Shown here: in pieces, positions 25,863-35,800 of the stretch
Layout: each line of letters opens with the position of its first letter
How positions within the stretch are numbered: the stretch's first letter is position 1
From: Candidatus Rubrivivax defluviihabitans
GTDB taxonomy: Bacteria > Pseudomonadota > Gammaproteobacteria > Burkholderiales > Burkholderiaceae_C
Length of the DNA: 64,000 bases
Assembly (NCBI GenBank): GCA_016709385.1
Contig: JADJMW010000009.1
Span: forward strand, 1-64,000
Direction: 5' to 3'
Notes under the pieces: generated by a model
Told to the model about the DNA's origin: nothing
Seen by the model: the letters and a program-made list of their open reading frames with translations, nothing else
Database searches by the model: none
Translations under genes and position numbers: made by a program

Positions 25863-27575
25863 TCAATTCACTGGCAGCGACAGTTCGAGCTGGCCGACCC
25901 GGCAGCTGCCCACCTGAACGCGAACGGTGCCGCTGCCCTGCACCAGCAGCGTCACGAAGCGTTCGTGGCCGTTGCCTCGCGTCCACGGCGCAAACGTGCT
26001 CGGGCCGCCGTGCAGGCCGCTGCCCCAGCCGTCGAGGTGGCCGATCTCCACGATCCGCTGTGCCGGTGCAATCAGCGTCACGCCTTCGCCGGTGGCCGTC
26101 AGCCGCAGCGGCTCCGCGTGCGGCAGCGACTTCGCCGAGGGCAGTCCGTGGGTCGCCAGGTAACCCCGGTTGACGATGCGCAGTTCGATGCGCGTGTGTC
26201 CTTCCTCGCGTTCCTGGCGTACGACCTGGACCTCGACGCGGGGCACCAGCGAGGCCACGCGCAGGAAGGCCGCGCTCTGTGCCTGGCAGGTTTCGGCCAG
26301 GCGCTCGTAGGGCGGATTCCAGATGCCCACGCGCGGGTCGAAGCCGCCCACCTCCACCTCGCCGATCTGCGGATGCCTCACCTTCTTCCACGGCTTGAAG
26401 ATGCGGCCGCCGTTGTGCCGGCGGTCGAATTCGGCCAGCGCACGCATGTCCTGGCGCGTGAATTTCGAATAGTGGTCGACGAAGGGCTTCTTGCGTTCGA
26501 TGCCGAGATGCTTGAACAGGTCCCACAGCTCCACCACGTAGGCCAGCGCGCCGCGCTGGTGGTAGGCGTAGTCCGAGAGATCGCCGTGCAGCGGCTTGTC
26601 GGGCTCGTACAGGAATTCGTGGAAGCCGCTCACGCAGGCGTAGCCGGTGTGCTCGGCCGTCCAGGCCTCGACCTGCTCGAAGATGGCCAGATCGCCGCGG
26701 TCCATCTTGGCGTCGGGCTTGTCGCCCAGCGGTCGGATGAGCACGCCGCCGAAGGTGTGCAGGTTCAGCCACACCATGATGTTCGGGTGGGCCGTGGCGA
26801 AGTCGAGCACGGCGCGCGTTTCCGGCGCGCTGCCCGGGTAGTGGCCGGCGCCGGCCTGCTGCGGTTCGGCCGCCCACTGGTAGGGGAAATTGCGGTTGAA
26901 GTCGTACTGGTTGTCGGAGAGGAAGTAGGGCGCCGGGACCGTGCGGCCGTCGAAGTTGGCGATCTGGCCTTCGGGGTAGAGCTTGTAGTAGGGGCCGGGG
27001 TCCTCGGGCTGGCGCGCCACCATCACCGGCGGGTCCAGCGGCGCGCCGTCGTCGCCGCGCAACTCGACGAGTTCACCGTCCGGGTCGGCCTGGCGCATGG
27101 CGCCGGCGAGGCCGTCGCCGTCGATGTCTGCGCTTTGCCAGTGCGCATGGCCGCGGTGCGTGCGATCGTCGACCGGGCTGGAACGCACATAGCGGCCGCG
27201 TTTGAGCACCTGTTCGGCGCCGTCGGGCGAGAGGCGCGGCACCACATAGAAGAGTGTGTCCTTCAGCACTTCGGCCATGTGCGCCGGGAAGGGCTTGCCG
27301 CCCACCTCGAGTGCGCCGCCATGCAATGCGATGAGATCCTCGGCGATGGCCAAAGCCACGCTGGAGCCGCAGACCTCGGACGCGTGCATGTTGCCGTCGA
27401 TCCAGACCGCCGGCCGTGCGCGGTCGGGGTCGCGGCCGATGGTCAGCAAGGGAATGTCGCGGCCCTCGGCACTGCGGCCGATGGAGCCCAGGCGGGCGAT
27501 GTCCGGATGCTGCCGGGCCCACGCGGCGAGCTGGTCGGCGATTTCGGTGTGGTCGAGGTACTTCTGTCTGAACAT
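25863..27575 (-). CDS. M14-family zinc carboxypeptidase
   Basis: A 570-residue metallopeptidase. Zinc ligands are H64 and E67 (IDGNMHASEVCG) with the second histidine in IMVWLNLHTFGGVLIRP; the catalytic glutamate fits LAYVVELWDLFKHLG. The peptidase domain is roughly residues 1-390, followed by about 170 residues of beta-rich sequence (VQVVRQEREEGHTRIELRIV). No signal peptide is evident, so it looks cytosolic. The ATG at 27575 fits the family start (MFRQKYLDHTEIADQLAAWA). It is divergent from the DUF4157 gene and is probably not part of the injection system. Confidence 0.9.
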   Translation of the reverse strand: MFRQKYLDHTEIADQLAAWARQHPDIARLGSIGRSAEGRDIPLLTIGRDPDRARPAVWIDGNMHASEVCGSSVALAIAEDLIALHGGALEVGGKPFPAHMAEVLKDTLFYVVPRLSPDGAEQVLKRGRYVRSSPVDDRTHRGHAHWQSADIDGDGLAGAMRQADPDGELVELRGDDGAPLDPPVMVARQPEDPGPYYKLYPEGQIANFDGRTVPAPYFLSDNQYDFNRNFPYQWAAEPQQAGAGHYPGSAPETRAVLDFATAHPNIMVWLNLHTFGGVLIRPLGDKPDAKMDRGDLAIFEQVEAWTAEHTGYACVSGFHEFLYEPDKPLHGDLSDYAYHQRGALAYVVELWDLFKHLGIERKKPFVDHYSKFTRQDMRALAEFDRRHNGGRIFKPWKKVRHPQIGEVEVGGFDPRVGIWNPPYERLAETCQAQSAAFLRVASLVPRVEVQVVRQEREEGHTRIELRIVNRGYLATHGLPSAKSLPHAEPLRLTATGEGVTLIAPAQRIVEIGHLDGWGSGLHGGPSTFAPWTRGNGHERFVTLLVQGSGTVRVQVGSCRVGQLELSLPVN

Positions 27576-27808
27576 GCGCGGGCCTTGGCTGGGGGCAGCG
27601 GCGCCGCCCTGGAGGCCGCGATTCTGAACCACCGTGCGGGGAATGAGGCCTCGCGCAGCGGAGTCACTGGCGCGCCGCGCACTCCCGGAAGGAGATCAGG
27701 CCGACACCTTCTCGAGCTTGAAGCCAGGACGATCGACTGCCCGTTGCCGTGCGCCTTTGCAGCACACACAATCGGTACATCGCGGATGCACCGCCGAGGA
27801 GCCGGGTC

Positions 27809-28528
27809 ATGAAGCAGCACTGGGTCCCACGTTCGAGCCGGCCGGCGCGAGGCCCGGCGGCCGACCACCCGGCCACGCAACGCGCGGCCGCCACCGGCAC
27901 CCATGCCACCTCGGCCGACGCGTTGCTCGGCAGCACCCGCCTGCTGGCGCAGCGCCAGGTGCTGCAGGCGCGCTTCGGCTTGCAGGCCGTGCAGCGCAGC
28001 GCGATCGAGGAACAGCCGCTGCAGGGTCGGGGCCTGGCGCGGCAATTGGCCAGCCTGGAGGAGGAAGAACCTTTGCAGGGTCATGGGCTGCTGCAGCGGG
28101 CAGCCCCGGAAGAGGAAGAGCTGCTCCAGGGTCAGGGACTCACGCTGCAGCGCCAGGGCCTGGAGGAAGAGGAGCCGTTGCAGGGCCGGGGCCTTCCCCC
28201 GGCGCTGGCCGCCGGCGTTCAGCGGCTTTCCGGTGCCGACATGTCCGACGTGCGCGTGCATGCCGGTTCACCGCAGCCGGCCCAGGTGGGCGCACTGGCC
28301 TATGCCCAGGGCAACGACATCCACCTGGCATCCGGCCAGGAAAGACACCTGCCGCACGAGGCCTGGCACGTGGCGCAACAGAAGGCCGGCCGCGTGCAGC
28401 CCACGGTCCAGGCTGCCGGCGTGCCGATCAACGACAGCCCCGCCCTGGAGGCCGAGGCCGACCGCATGGGGGCGCGGGCGCTCGAGGTCGGGCAACGCGT
28501 GGCCGCGCAGCGGTCGCGCCGGGCCTGA
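27809..28528 (+). CDS. DUF4157 protein with HExxH motif, eCIS-associated
   Basis: A 239-residue protein whose C-terminal half is a DUF4157 domain (VQRLSGADMSDVRVHAGSPQ, then LASGQERHLPHEAWHVAQQK). It carries the zincin-like HExxH at residues 183-187. DUF4157 proteins are known to be enriched in extracellular contractile injection loci, often as the N-terminal part of cargo toxins. Residues 67-129 hold four glutamate-rich repeats of the form EExxLQGxGL, spaced 16-18 residues. No toxin domain follows; the chain stops about 50 residues after HExxH. GAGGAG precedes the ATG. The gene is convergent with the injection operon, so it has its own promoter. Confidence 0.85.
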   Translation: MKQHWVPRSSRPARGPAADHPATQRAAATGTHATSADALLGSTRLLAQRQVLQARFGLQAVQRSAIEEQPLQGRGLARQLASLEEEEPLQGHGLLQRAAPEEEELLQGQGLTLQRQGLEEEEPLQGRGLPPALAAGVQRLSGADMSDVRVHAGSPQPAQVGALAYAQGNDIHLASGQERHLPHEAWHVAQQKAGRVQPTVQAAGVPINDSPALEAEADRMGARALEVGQRVAAQRSRRA

Positions 28529-28641
28529 GGGCCCGGACCCCGGCGCATTCCAGCGTCCGTGTCGCCGCGCCGGCACGACCCGTCACCAGCGCTTCATCTC
28601 GTCAGCCACCCGGGCCTGTCGTTGCATCCTCGGTTCCCGCC

Positions 28642-31455
28642 TCATGGCTTGGCCACCTTGCGCCTGAGCCTCAGCGCCAGCGCCATCGACCCGGCCAGTG
28701 CCAGGGCCAGAACCACGAACAGCGTTGTGTTGCTGCGCCGCAGGGCGTCCAGTGCCGGGTCGCAGGTCAGTATCACGCCGTACACGACGGCCGTCACCAC
28801 GCCACCGGCGATGAGGCCGGCCACGTAGGTCCATCCCAGGCCGCGCACCTTGCAGTTCCAGATGAACAGGCTGATGGAGACGACACCGGTCAGCAGCAGC
28901 AGGTTCAGCGCCAGGCGCCACCAGACGCGGTTCGGACACACCCAGCCGCACAGTGCCTGCGCCGGCCGCTTCTGCGCCTGCCACCAGTCCGTGTCGTCGC
29001 GGAAGTTCGCCAGCACCAGCGCCTGCACCGCGTCGCTGGTGCCGCGTCCGGCCACCGGCACCGGCCACATGGCGGCGCCGCCGAAGCTCCACTCGTAATA
29101 GACGAGGTCGGCGTCGAACTGAAAGCGCGCATCGCTGCTCAGCAGCTGCGGCTCGTCGGCGACGGCGTAGGACATCACCGGGACCAGGCTCTTGAGCACG
29201 TCCTTGCGCTGGTGGCTCTGCAAGGCCGGGCTGAGGTCGAGGGCCGCGCGCAGGTCCTTCTTCATTTCGGTCGTGGGCTCGTTGAGCAGCACCAGCAACC
29301 GCGTCTTGATGATGCCCGGGCCGTTGACGGCGTCTCCCGGCGCGTCCGGTCCAGCCCGGCGCACCACGGTGATGGAGCCGGTGCGTTCCAGCAGGCGCCG
29401 CACCGAGTCCATCGTGCGCACCTGGCCGTCGGCCCCCAGCCGCGTGGCGGGGACCACGAGGTTGAGCGCGTACTCGCGATCGCTGCGCCGCATCTGGCTG
29501 ACCAGGGCGGTGATGATCTCGCCCAGCAGGCGGTGCAACTCGTCGCTGTCCGGTGTCTCGTCGAAGATGTTGTCGAAGAACAGGGTCAGGCCGCTGTACA
29601 GATGCGTGGGCCGCGGCCACCCTGGCAGAGCCACCTGCTGCAGGGTGACCAGGCCGCCCGTGAGGGGCGTGTCCACCATCTGCATCAGGTCCTGCGCGAG
29701 ACGGCGCACGGCGTCGTCGCGCAACGACCCGCTGCGTGCCAGCAACCCCTTCCAGTGTCGCCCGTACACCACCAGGTCGAGGCCGACGCCATGGCGAAGC
29801 GCCGCTCGCAGGCCGTCGGGGTGCATGTCGTTCCAGTGCGGTGAACGCGCGACGCTGCCATCCTCGCCCAGCACGGCGCCGAGATAGCCCAGGCGAGTGA
29901 AGGCGCTGAAGTCCACCTGCATCACCTGCCCGGCCACGGGTTGCCAGAAGGGCACGAAGCCATAGATGAAGTTCTCCTGCTGCAACTCCACGCAGCCGCA
30001 GCCTCCGCCGCCCCAGCGCAGCGGCGCGGCGGCGGCCAGTTCGTGCGTGCGTGCGGCCAGGCGCAGCAATTCGCGCCTTTGCTGCTCTGGCAGCACGGCT
30101 TCCAGCGTCTGTTCCGTCGTCAACATCTTGTCGTCGGCGTCCGTGACCGTGGATCCCGGCTTGGGCGCCATCGCGCCGGGCGGTGCGCCCGCGTCGGCGA
30201 CCTTGGCACCGGCCGGGGCAGGGGCGCGCAGGCCCAGCGGTGACTCGCGGCCACAGGCACCGGGTTCCAGTGGCTGCCCGAGCGACTTGGCGCTGTCAAC
30301 CGCCAGCTTCAGGCAGACCAGGCGCTGGCGCGAAGTCAGCGCCGCGTCGAAGGTTTCGCGCGTGGGGTACTCGACGTCGAGCATCGGCGCCAGCAGCGCC
30401 ATCAGGTTGGTCTGCAAGAGGGTGCCGGCCGCCACGGCCTTGTCCGAGGGCGCCTGCCCGGGAAAGCCGTCGGGACCCATTTCCTCTTCCTTGGCCAGCG
30501 CCAGCGTTCTGGCTTCGGCCAGCGCCTTCAGGTCTTCGGCCGTGATCCTCCAGCCGTGGCCCTGCGGCGTTACCGACAGCGAGGGCAGCTCTTCGGTCTT
30601 CGACCTCGGCACCAGCACCGGCGGTGGCGGCGTCGGGGCGGCAGCGGTCGGTGGCGTCGCAGTGCGGGCGCGGCGCGGCTCCAGCACGCGCAACAGGAAG
30701 GTCTGGCGCAGCGGCGTGGACACGCCGGCGACGCCGACGATCGTGACCGTGAAGCGGTAGCGTCCCGCCTGCGTCGGCACCCCCTGCAGCAGTGCGTTGG
30801 TGGAGACCTCCAGGCCGGAGTTCGCGAGATCGCCAGCGACGTCGAAGACGGCCGCACCCGCGCCGTTGCGCACCAACGGCAGCGGCCCGTAGCGTGCCCC
30901 CACCCGCGCCACCGGCAGTTCGGCAGGCGTGAATTCGAGCGGCGGCGCCGCGGCGGCGGCGGCGGGTGTTGCTGGCGTCACCGCGGCCGCGCGGGTCTTG
31001 GGCGCAACGAGCGGCGTCGAAACCGGGGCGGCCACGGGTGCGGCGCCAGGCGCGGCAGATGCTGCGGGCACCGCGGCTGGGGCCGGCGATGGCGCCGCCC
31101 CTGGCAGCTGGAACTGCACTTCACCCGGCAGTTGCACTTGCACCGGTCCGCCCCCGACCGTGGGTAGCGGAACGGTCACCGTGACCGGCACCGGCAGCGC
31201 GACTGGCAGCGGCACCGGTTTCGAGTCCTGGCCCGGCCCTTGCGCCGGCATCTGGACCTCCACCTGCACCGGTGCCGACTTCTGCGCCGCGGCCGGCAGC
31301 AACAGGGTCAGCAGAAGCAGCAACAAGGCGCCGGCCGTGCGCCAGGCCCGAGCGGGGCGTGACGTGGCCGCTGCGTCCGCGTGTGCACGGTCGCAAGGAC
31401 CCGGCCGCGAATGGGCCGGTTTGCCATCCGGTGTGTGAGGCGTGGGCAAGCTCAT
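28642..31455 (-). CDS. membrane-anchored eCIS-linked protein with Ig-like and GH18-like regions
   Basis: A 937-residue protein of uncertain function and last gene of the injection operon, three bases after the ATPase. Residues 41-57 form a signal or anchor (LLLLLLTLLLPAAAQ). A proline/alanine/valine-rich linker follows, then a He_PIG-like Ig domain (LPVARVGARYGPLPLV, GVPTQAGRYRFTVTI). A region starting ENFIYGFVPFWQP looks like a divergent GH18 TIM barrel; the catalytic DxxDxDxE is not visible (SGLTLFFDNIFDE instead). The C-terminus has three hydrophobic helices (LALNLLLLTGVVSISLFIW, WTYVAGLIAGGVVTAVVYGV, TTLFVVLALALAGSMALAL). It could anchor particles to the inner membrane or act on the wall for release; both are inference. 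Confidence 0.6.
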   Translation of the reverse strand: MSLPTPHTPDGKPAHSRPGPCDRAHADAAATSRPARAWRTAGALLLLLLTLLLPAAAQKSAPVQVEVQMPAQGPGQDSKPVPLPVALPVPVTVTVPLPTVGGGPVQVQLPGEVQFQLPGAAPSPAPAAVPAASAAPGAAPVAAPVSTPLVAPKTRAAAVTPATPAAAAAAPPLEFTPAELPVARVGARYGPLPLVRNGAGAAVFDVAGDLANSGLEVSTNALLQGVPTQAGRYRFTVTIVGVAGVSTPLRQTFLLRVLEPRRARTATPPTAAAPTPPPPVLVPRSKTEELPSLSVTPQGHGWRITAEDLKALAEARTLALAKEEEMGPDGFPGQAPSDKAVAAGTLLQTNLMALLAPMLDVEYPTRETFDAALTSRQRLVCLKLAVDSAKSLGQPLEPGACGRESPLGLRAPAPAGAKVADAGAPPGAMAPKPGSTVTDADDKMLTTEQTLEAVLPEQQRRELLRLAARTHELAAAAPLRWGGGGCGCVELQQENFIYGFVPFWQPVAGQVMQVDFSAFTRLGYLGAVLGEDGSVARSPHWNDMHPDGLRAALRHGVGLDLVVYGRHWKGLLARSGSLRDDAVRRLAQDLMQMVDTPLTGGLVTLQQVALPGWPRPTHLYSGLTLFFDNIFDETPDSDELHRLLGEIITALVSQMRRSDREYALNLVVPATRLGADGQVRTMDSVRRLLERTGSITVVRRAGPDAPGDAVNGPGIIKTRLLVLLNEPTTEMKKDLRAALDLSPALQSHQRKDVLKSLVPVMSYAVADEPQLLSSDARFQFDADLVYYEWSFGGAAMWPVPVAGRGTSDAVQALVLANFRDDTDWWQAQKRPAQALCGWVCPNRVWWRLALNLLLLTGVVSISLFIWNCKVRGLGWTYVAGLIAGGVVTAVVYGVILTCDPALDALRRSNTTLFVVLALALAGSMALALRLRRKVAKP

Positions 31456-31458
31456 CTC

Positions 31459-32883
31459 CTAGACGGTGCGTCCCTCTTTGCGCAACTCGCGCGCCACGCC
31501 TTGGCGCAGGTCGAGCGCCGTGATGCGCGTGCGTCCGGCACGCAGCGCGGTGACGGCGCCATGGCGCACGACGTTGGCGATGGCGCCGCCCGAGAGTTCG
31601 TGCGCCTCGGCCAGCGCGGGCAGGTCGACGTCGACGTGCACGCGCTCGGGCCGCGAAAGCAGGCCGCGCCACAACTGCAGCCGCTGTTCGGCGTCGGGCA
31701 TGGGAAAGTAGACGATGGACTGGAAGCGCCGCGCGAAGGCCTCGTCGATATTGCCCTTCAGGTTGCTGGCCAGGATCACGGTGCCGGGAAAGTCTTCCAC
31801 CCGCTGCAGCAGGTACGACACCTCCTGGTTGGCGTAGCGGTCATTCGAACTGCTGGTGCTGGTGCGCTTGCCGAACAGCGCGTCGGCCTCGTCGAAGAAC
31901 AGGATCCAGTGCCGGTGCTGCGCCTGGTCGAAGACGCCGGCCAGGTTCTTTTCCGTCTCGCCGATGTATTTCGACACCACCATCGACAGGTCGATGCGGT
32001 AGACGTCGGCGCCCACCGCCTGCCCCAGCAGCGTGGCGGTGAGCGTCTTTCCGGTGCCCGGCGGACCGTGGAACAGGCTGCGCCAGCCAGGCTTGACGGC
32101 CTGCTGCAGCCCCCAGTCGCGCAGCAGGGCGGCGCCGTGCTCGATCCAGGTCAGGATGGTCTGCACCTCGTCCTGCACCTCGGGGGCCAGCACCAGGTCG
32201 CTCCAGCCCAGGCCGGTGGTGATGCGCCGCGCCGGGAAACCCGGGCCGAAATCGGGCTTGTGCCGCTCGCCGGTGGTGGCACGGGCCACCAACTCGGGGC
32301 TGCAGACCAGCGCCGCGGCGAGTGCCGGTTCACCCGTTGCTTCGGTCTCGATGCGGATGAGGCCGCTGCGGCGCAGCACGGCGTCTTCGTCGAACAGGCG
32401 AAAGACGGCCAGCCGCCGCGCCAGGTCGTCGCCGGCCAGCACGAAGGCGGCGGTCTCGGCCGTGGGCAGGAAGCCGCCGTGGGTGCGCCCCTTGCAGCCG
32501 CCGAATTCGGTGAAGCCGCGGTCCAGGTTCTTGTTGCGCACGAAGAGCAGGTCCAGCGCCTGCGGCCGCAGGTGCGGCACCAGCGCCAGCATCAGCACCA
32601 GTCGCTCTTCGGTGCCCAGGGCAAGTTCGTTCACCAGCGAGGCGTAGCCGCGGTCGGCGCCGTGGCTCGGTCCGTTGCCGGCGGGCAAGGGCGGTGGTGG
32701 CGCCACGGCGCCGGCGCGGTCGGCGCCGGCTTCGCGGAAATACTGCGTCAGCCGGGCCTGCAGCACGCCCTCGAACCAGTCCAGCTCGCGCTCGAGCACG
32801 GCGCTGCCGACGGCCGATGGCAGCGCGGCGACTGGCGCGGGCACGCGCGCGGCAGCCGGCTTGCGCCTAGCGCCAGTCGACAT
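31459..32883 (-). CDS. AAA+ ATPase of contractile injection system (Afp15-like)
   Basis: A 474-residue AAA+ ATPase, the constant companion of eCIS particles and thought to assist assembly. The Walker A is FHGPPGTGKTLTATLLG, Walker B ILFFDEADALFGKR, sensor 1 VILASNLKGNIDEAFARRF and sensor 2 LSGGAIANVVRHG. The N-terminal 190 residues are a family-specific helical domain (LERELDWFEGVLQARLTQYF). It overlaps the tape-measure gene by 17 bases, so the two are tightly coupled. Confidence 0.95.
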   Translation of the reverse strand: MSTGARRKPAAARVPAPVAALPSAVGSAVLERELDWFEGVLQARLTQYFREAGADRAGAVAPPPPLPAGNGPSHGADRGYASLVNELALGTEERLVLMLALVPHLRPQALDLLFVRNKNLDRGFTEFGGCKGRTHGGFLPTAETAAFVLAGDDLARRLAVFRLFDEDAVLRRSGLIRIETEATGEPALAAALVCSPELVARATTGERHKPDFGPGFPARRITTGLGWSDLVLAPEVQDEVQTILTWIEHGAALLRDWGLQQAVKPGWRSLFHGPPGTGKTLTATLLGQAVGADVYRIDLSMVVSKYIGETEKNLAGVFDQAQHRHWILFFDEADALFGKRTSTSSSNDRYANQEVSYLLQRVEDFPGTVILASNLKGNIDEAFARRFQSIVYFPMPDAEQRLQLWRGLLSRPERVHVDVDLPALAEAHELSGGAIANVVRHGAVTALRAGRTRITALDLRQGVARELRKEGRTV

Positions 32884-35800
32884 GCAGAACCTCCTTCATC
32901 CAGGGCAGCTTGAGCGTGGCATAGCCCCAGGGCAAACGGTCCAGCAACATGTCGAAGGGGCGTGGCGCCACGCGCAGCCGCCAGGCGTCTTCGTCGCGCT
33001 GCAACCGGCCCTCGCGCTGCAGGAAGGTCTCGCGCAGGCCCTGCACCGAGGTGCCGCCGAGGGCGTTCCAGTGCGAGATCACGGCTTGCAGCATCTGTTG
33101 TCCTGCGTCCTGCTCTCGGGCCTGCAGCGCCACCTCGCGCGGCAAGGGCGTGGCCAGCGGCAGGCCGCACAGCAGCTTGTTCAGCACCAGCAGGTATTCC
33201 TCGCGGTCGCTGCGCTCGTCCACCAGCCATTGCAGCAGGTGCACGGCGCGCGCCGCGGCGTCGGCGTCGACGAAGGCGCGGCCATCGGTCAGGCCGAGCA
33301 TCGAGAACAGCCGCGGCGCGTAGGCGCCCAGCAGCACGATCCCGGCGTTGTGGACCTGCACCGCCTGGCCCACCTGCAGCCCGGCCGGACACGTGGGCCC
33401 CGGCGGGCGGCTGGCCAGCGCCCGCGTCACCGGCACCTTGGCGGCTTCCCGGCCGACCGGTTCGGGACGGGCCCCGGGCCGGTCGCTCCGCGCCAGCCGC
33501 CGTTCGAATTCGCCCGGCAAGTGAGGCCGACCCTCGACGAAATAGTGCTGCAGCACCTGCCGCCACGAGGCGGCCTGGCTCGCCGCTGACCGGCCACGGT
33601 CATCTGCTGGCGACAACGCAGCCGCGCCAGCTACTGCGGCCATCACGGACCCGCAAGCGGCGGGTCGCAACCAGGCCAGCAGCAGGGGCCACAGCGCGGG
33701 CGGTGCGCGCCGCACCAGCTCGTCGGCAAAGGCCGGGTCCGAAAGGGCGGCTTCGAGCGAGGCTTTCAAGGCCGCGGGCCGTTGTGCCGGCAAGAGGCGC
33801 CCGGGGTTCTGTATCAGCCAGGTCCAGTCCGCCGTGGCACTGCTTGAAGACTCTGCAGCAGGTCGCAGGTCCGTGTCGGGCTGCTCCTGGCGCGGGCTGC
33901 GACGGTCCGATCGAAGTGTCTGAGGTGTGTTTGGGTGATCGGTGTCAGCGCTGGCGGAGACCACGGTGCACGCCTCGGGGCTCGCAGCTTCGAGGCCCAG
34001 CGCAGGCGCCGCGTGCGAACGAGCCACAGGCGGCGCATCGGCCCACAGGTGTGGAACTCGCAGTGCCGAGCCTTCTCGCCGGTCGGGGACATTCGCCAGT
34101 GCGCGCGCGCGCCGCAGCACCAGGGCCACCGGATCGTCGTGCTCGCTCAGCCTGGAGCGCGGCGGCTGTCGCCGCGTCGACCCGGCTTGGCGCGTATCCA
34201 CGGCCGCGGTCGACCCTGCGGCGGAAGACGTGGGCAACGGTGTGCCGTACCTCGCCGGGTGGGCCGACGCGGACGGCAATCCGGCGCCCGTGCCGGGCAC
34301 GGTTTGCGGGCGCGATCGCCGCTGCTGCCGCTGCAGACTCTTCAAACGCGCGGCCAGCCCTGGCAGGTAAATGGGCAAGCGCAAGCCGTGACGCCGCGCC
34401 ACGTGCCGCAACCAGGCGTCGACAAAGCCGGCGCGATCGAAGCCTGCACCTGGAGTTGCGTCCGCATCCACAGCCACAGCCAAACCTGGATCTGCAAAGG
34501 TGCGGCTGGCGGCCCAGCGCCCCCACCACAAGGTCCAGAAGGACGAAGTCGACCCGGCTCGAGCGTGCAGGCCTGTCGCGGACCAAAGCGGCCACATCGA
34601 ATCTGCGGTCCAGGCCTTCAGCCAAGGCGCTTCGGCCGGTGCCACCTGTGCCGCCAGGTCCTGCAGTCGCGACGCGCCCAGGCTGCCCACCCACCGTTCA
34701 CGCGCGCCCGCTGTGCGCAGACCCTGCGCCAGCCAGGCTGCGAGCCTGGCGCGGTCGGCGTTGTCCAGCCGAGGCTGAGCGTCGGCATGGCCCGCCAGCA
34801 TGGCATGCTCCAGATCGGCAGCCAGGGCAAGCGCAGTCGTCGACGCTTCGGCAGACGGATTCGTGACCGTGGCCGGCCGCGACGGCCGGCCGGGCACGTG
34901 GTTCGCAATCGCCGGTGGCGTGCGCGCGGTCAATGCAGCGGCGCGTTGCGGCTGCTCCGGCGCTTGAAATGCCACCACGTTCAGGCCAAGCAGGGGCATG
35001 CGCCGGCCCGCTGGTCCGCTCCAGACGGCCGAAACGCTGGTCGCCTCGACGTTCAACAGGGCAGCCGCATGGCGCGCCAGGGCGTGTAACCCGGCCGGGT
35101 CGCTGGCGGTGGCGGGCGGATCCAGAAGCACGGCCGCCAATGCGGCCTCGCGGAGTCGAGTCCGCGTCAGGGTCCAGTCGCTGCGCGCGAGCTGCATCCA
35201 CGCAGCGCCCAGCGGGCGGCGTCGCAACAGCGGCCCGTAGGTGCTGGCCACCGTGGGGGCCAGCAAGGCGAGCAGGCGTTGCCAGGTGTCGGTCGCCAGG
35301 CCGGCCGCCAACCAGCGCCGCGCGGCAGCGCTCTGTCCAACTTCGACGGCCCAGGCGGCCAACGCTGCGGGATCGCTGCGCAGGCCGTCGCGCAGGGCTG
35401 CGTCCAGCCCTTGCGACTGATGACCTTGCTCGAGGAGGCGCAAGCGGGCACGCAGCCGCAGCGCAGCCGCCGCAGGCTGCGCTTCAAGTGTGGTCTGAGG
35501 TGATGCGGAGGGGCTGACCGCTGGCGCCGCAACCGTCTCGCCGCGTGCCTTGTCGCCCGGCGACGGCGAAGGCTGCGAGGTCCTCGCCGCAGCGGCCTCG
35601 ACGAGCCCCCGGGCGGTCATCCGCAGTGCGGCAAGCAGGGTCTGGGCGTCGCGCGCGCTTGCGGGCGCCTGCAGGGCCTCGTCCAGCACGGTCGTCCAAA
35701 GCCGCCGCGTCAGCGTGCCCGAGGCTACGGCCCCGCCGGCAGGGCCAGCGGGCCCCGCGCCTTCCGCCATGGCGTCCACCCAGCCGGCCAGGGGCCAATG

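Noticed and set aside
28002..28195. Repeats in the DUF4157 gene as a possible CRISPR or DNA repeat array
   Set aside because: The periodicity is at protein level with degenerate codons and no constant-length spacers; no CRISPR array was seen anywhere in the window.
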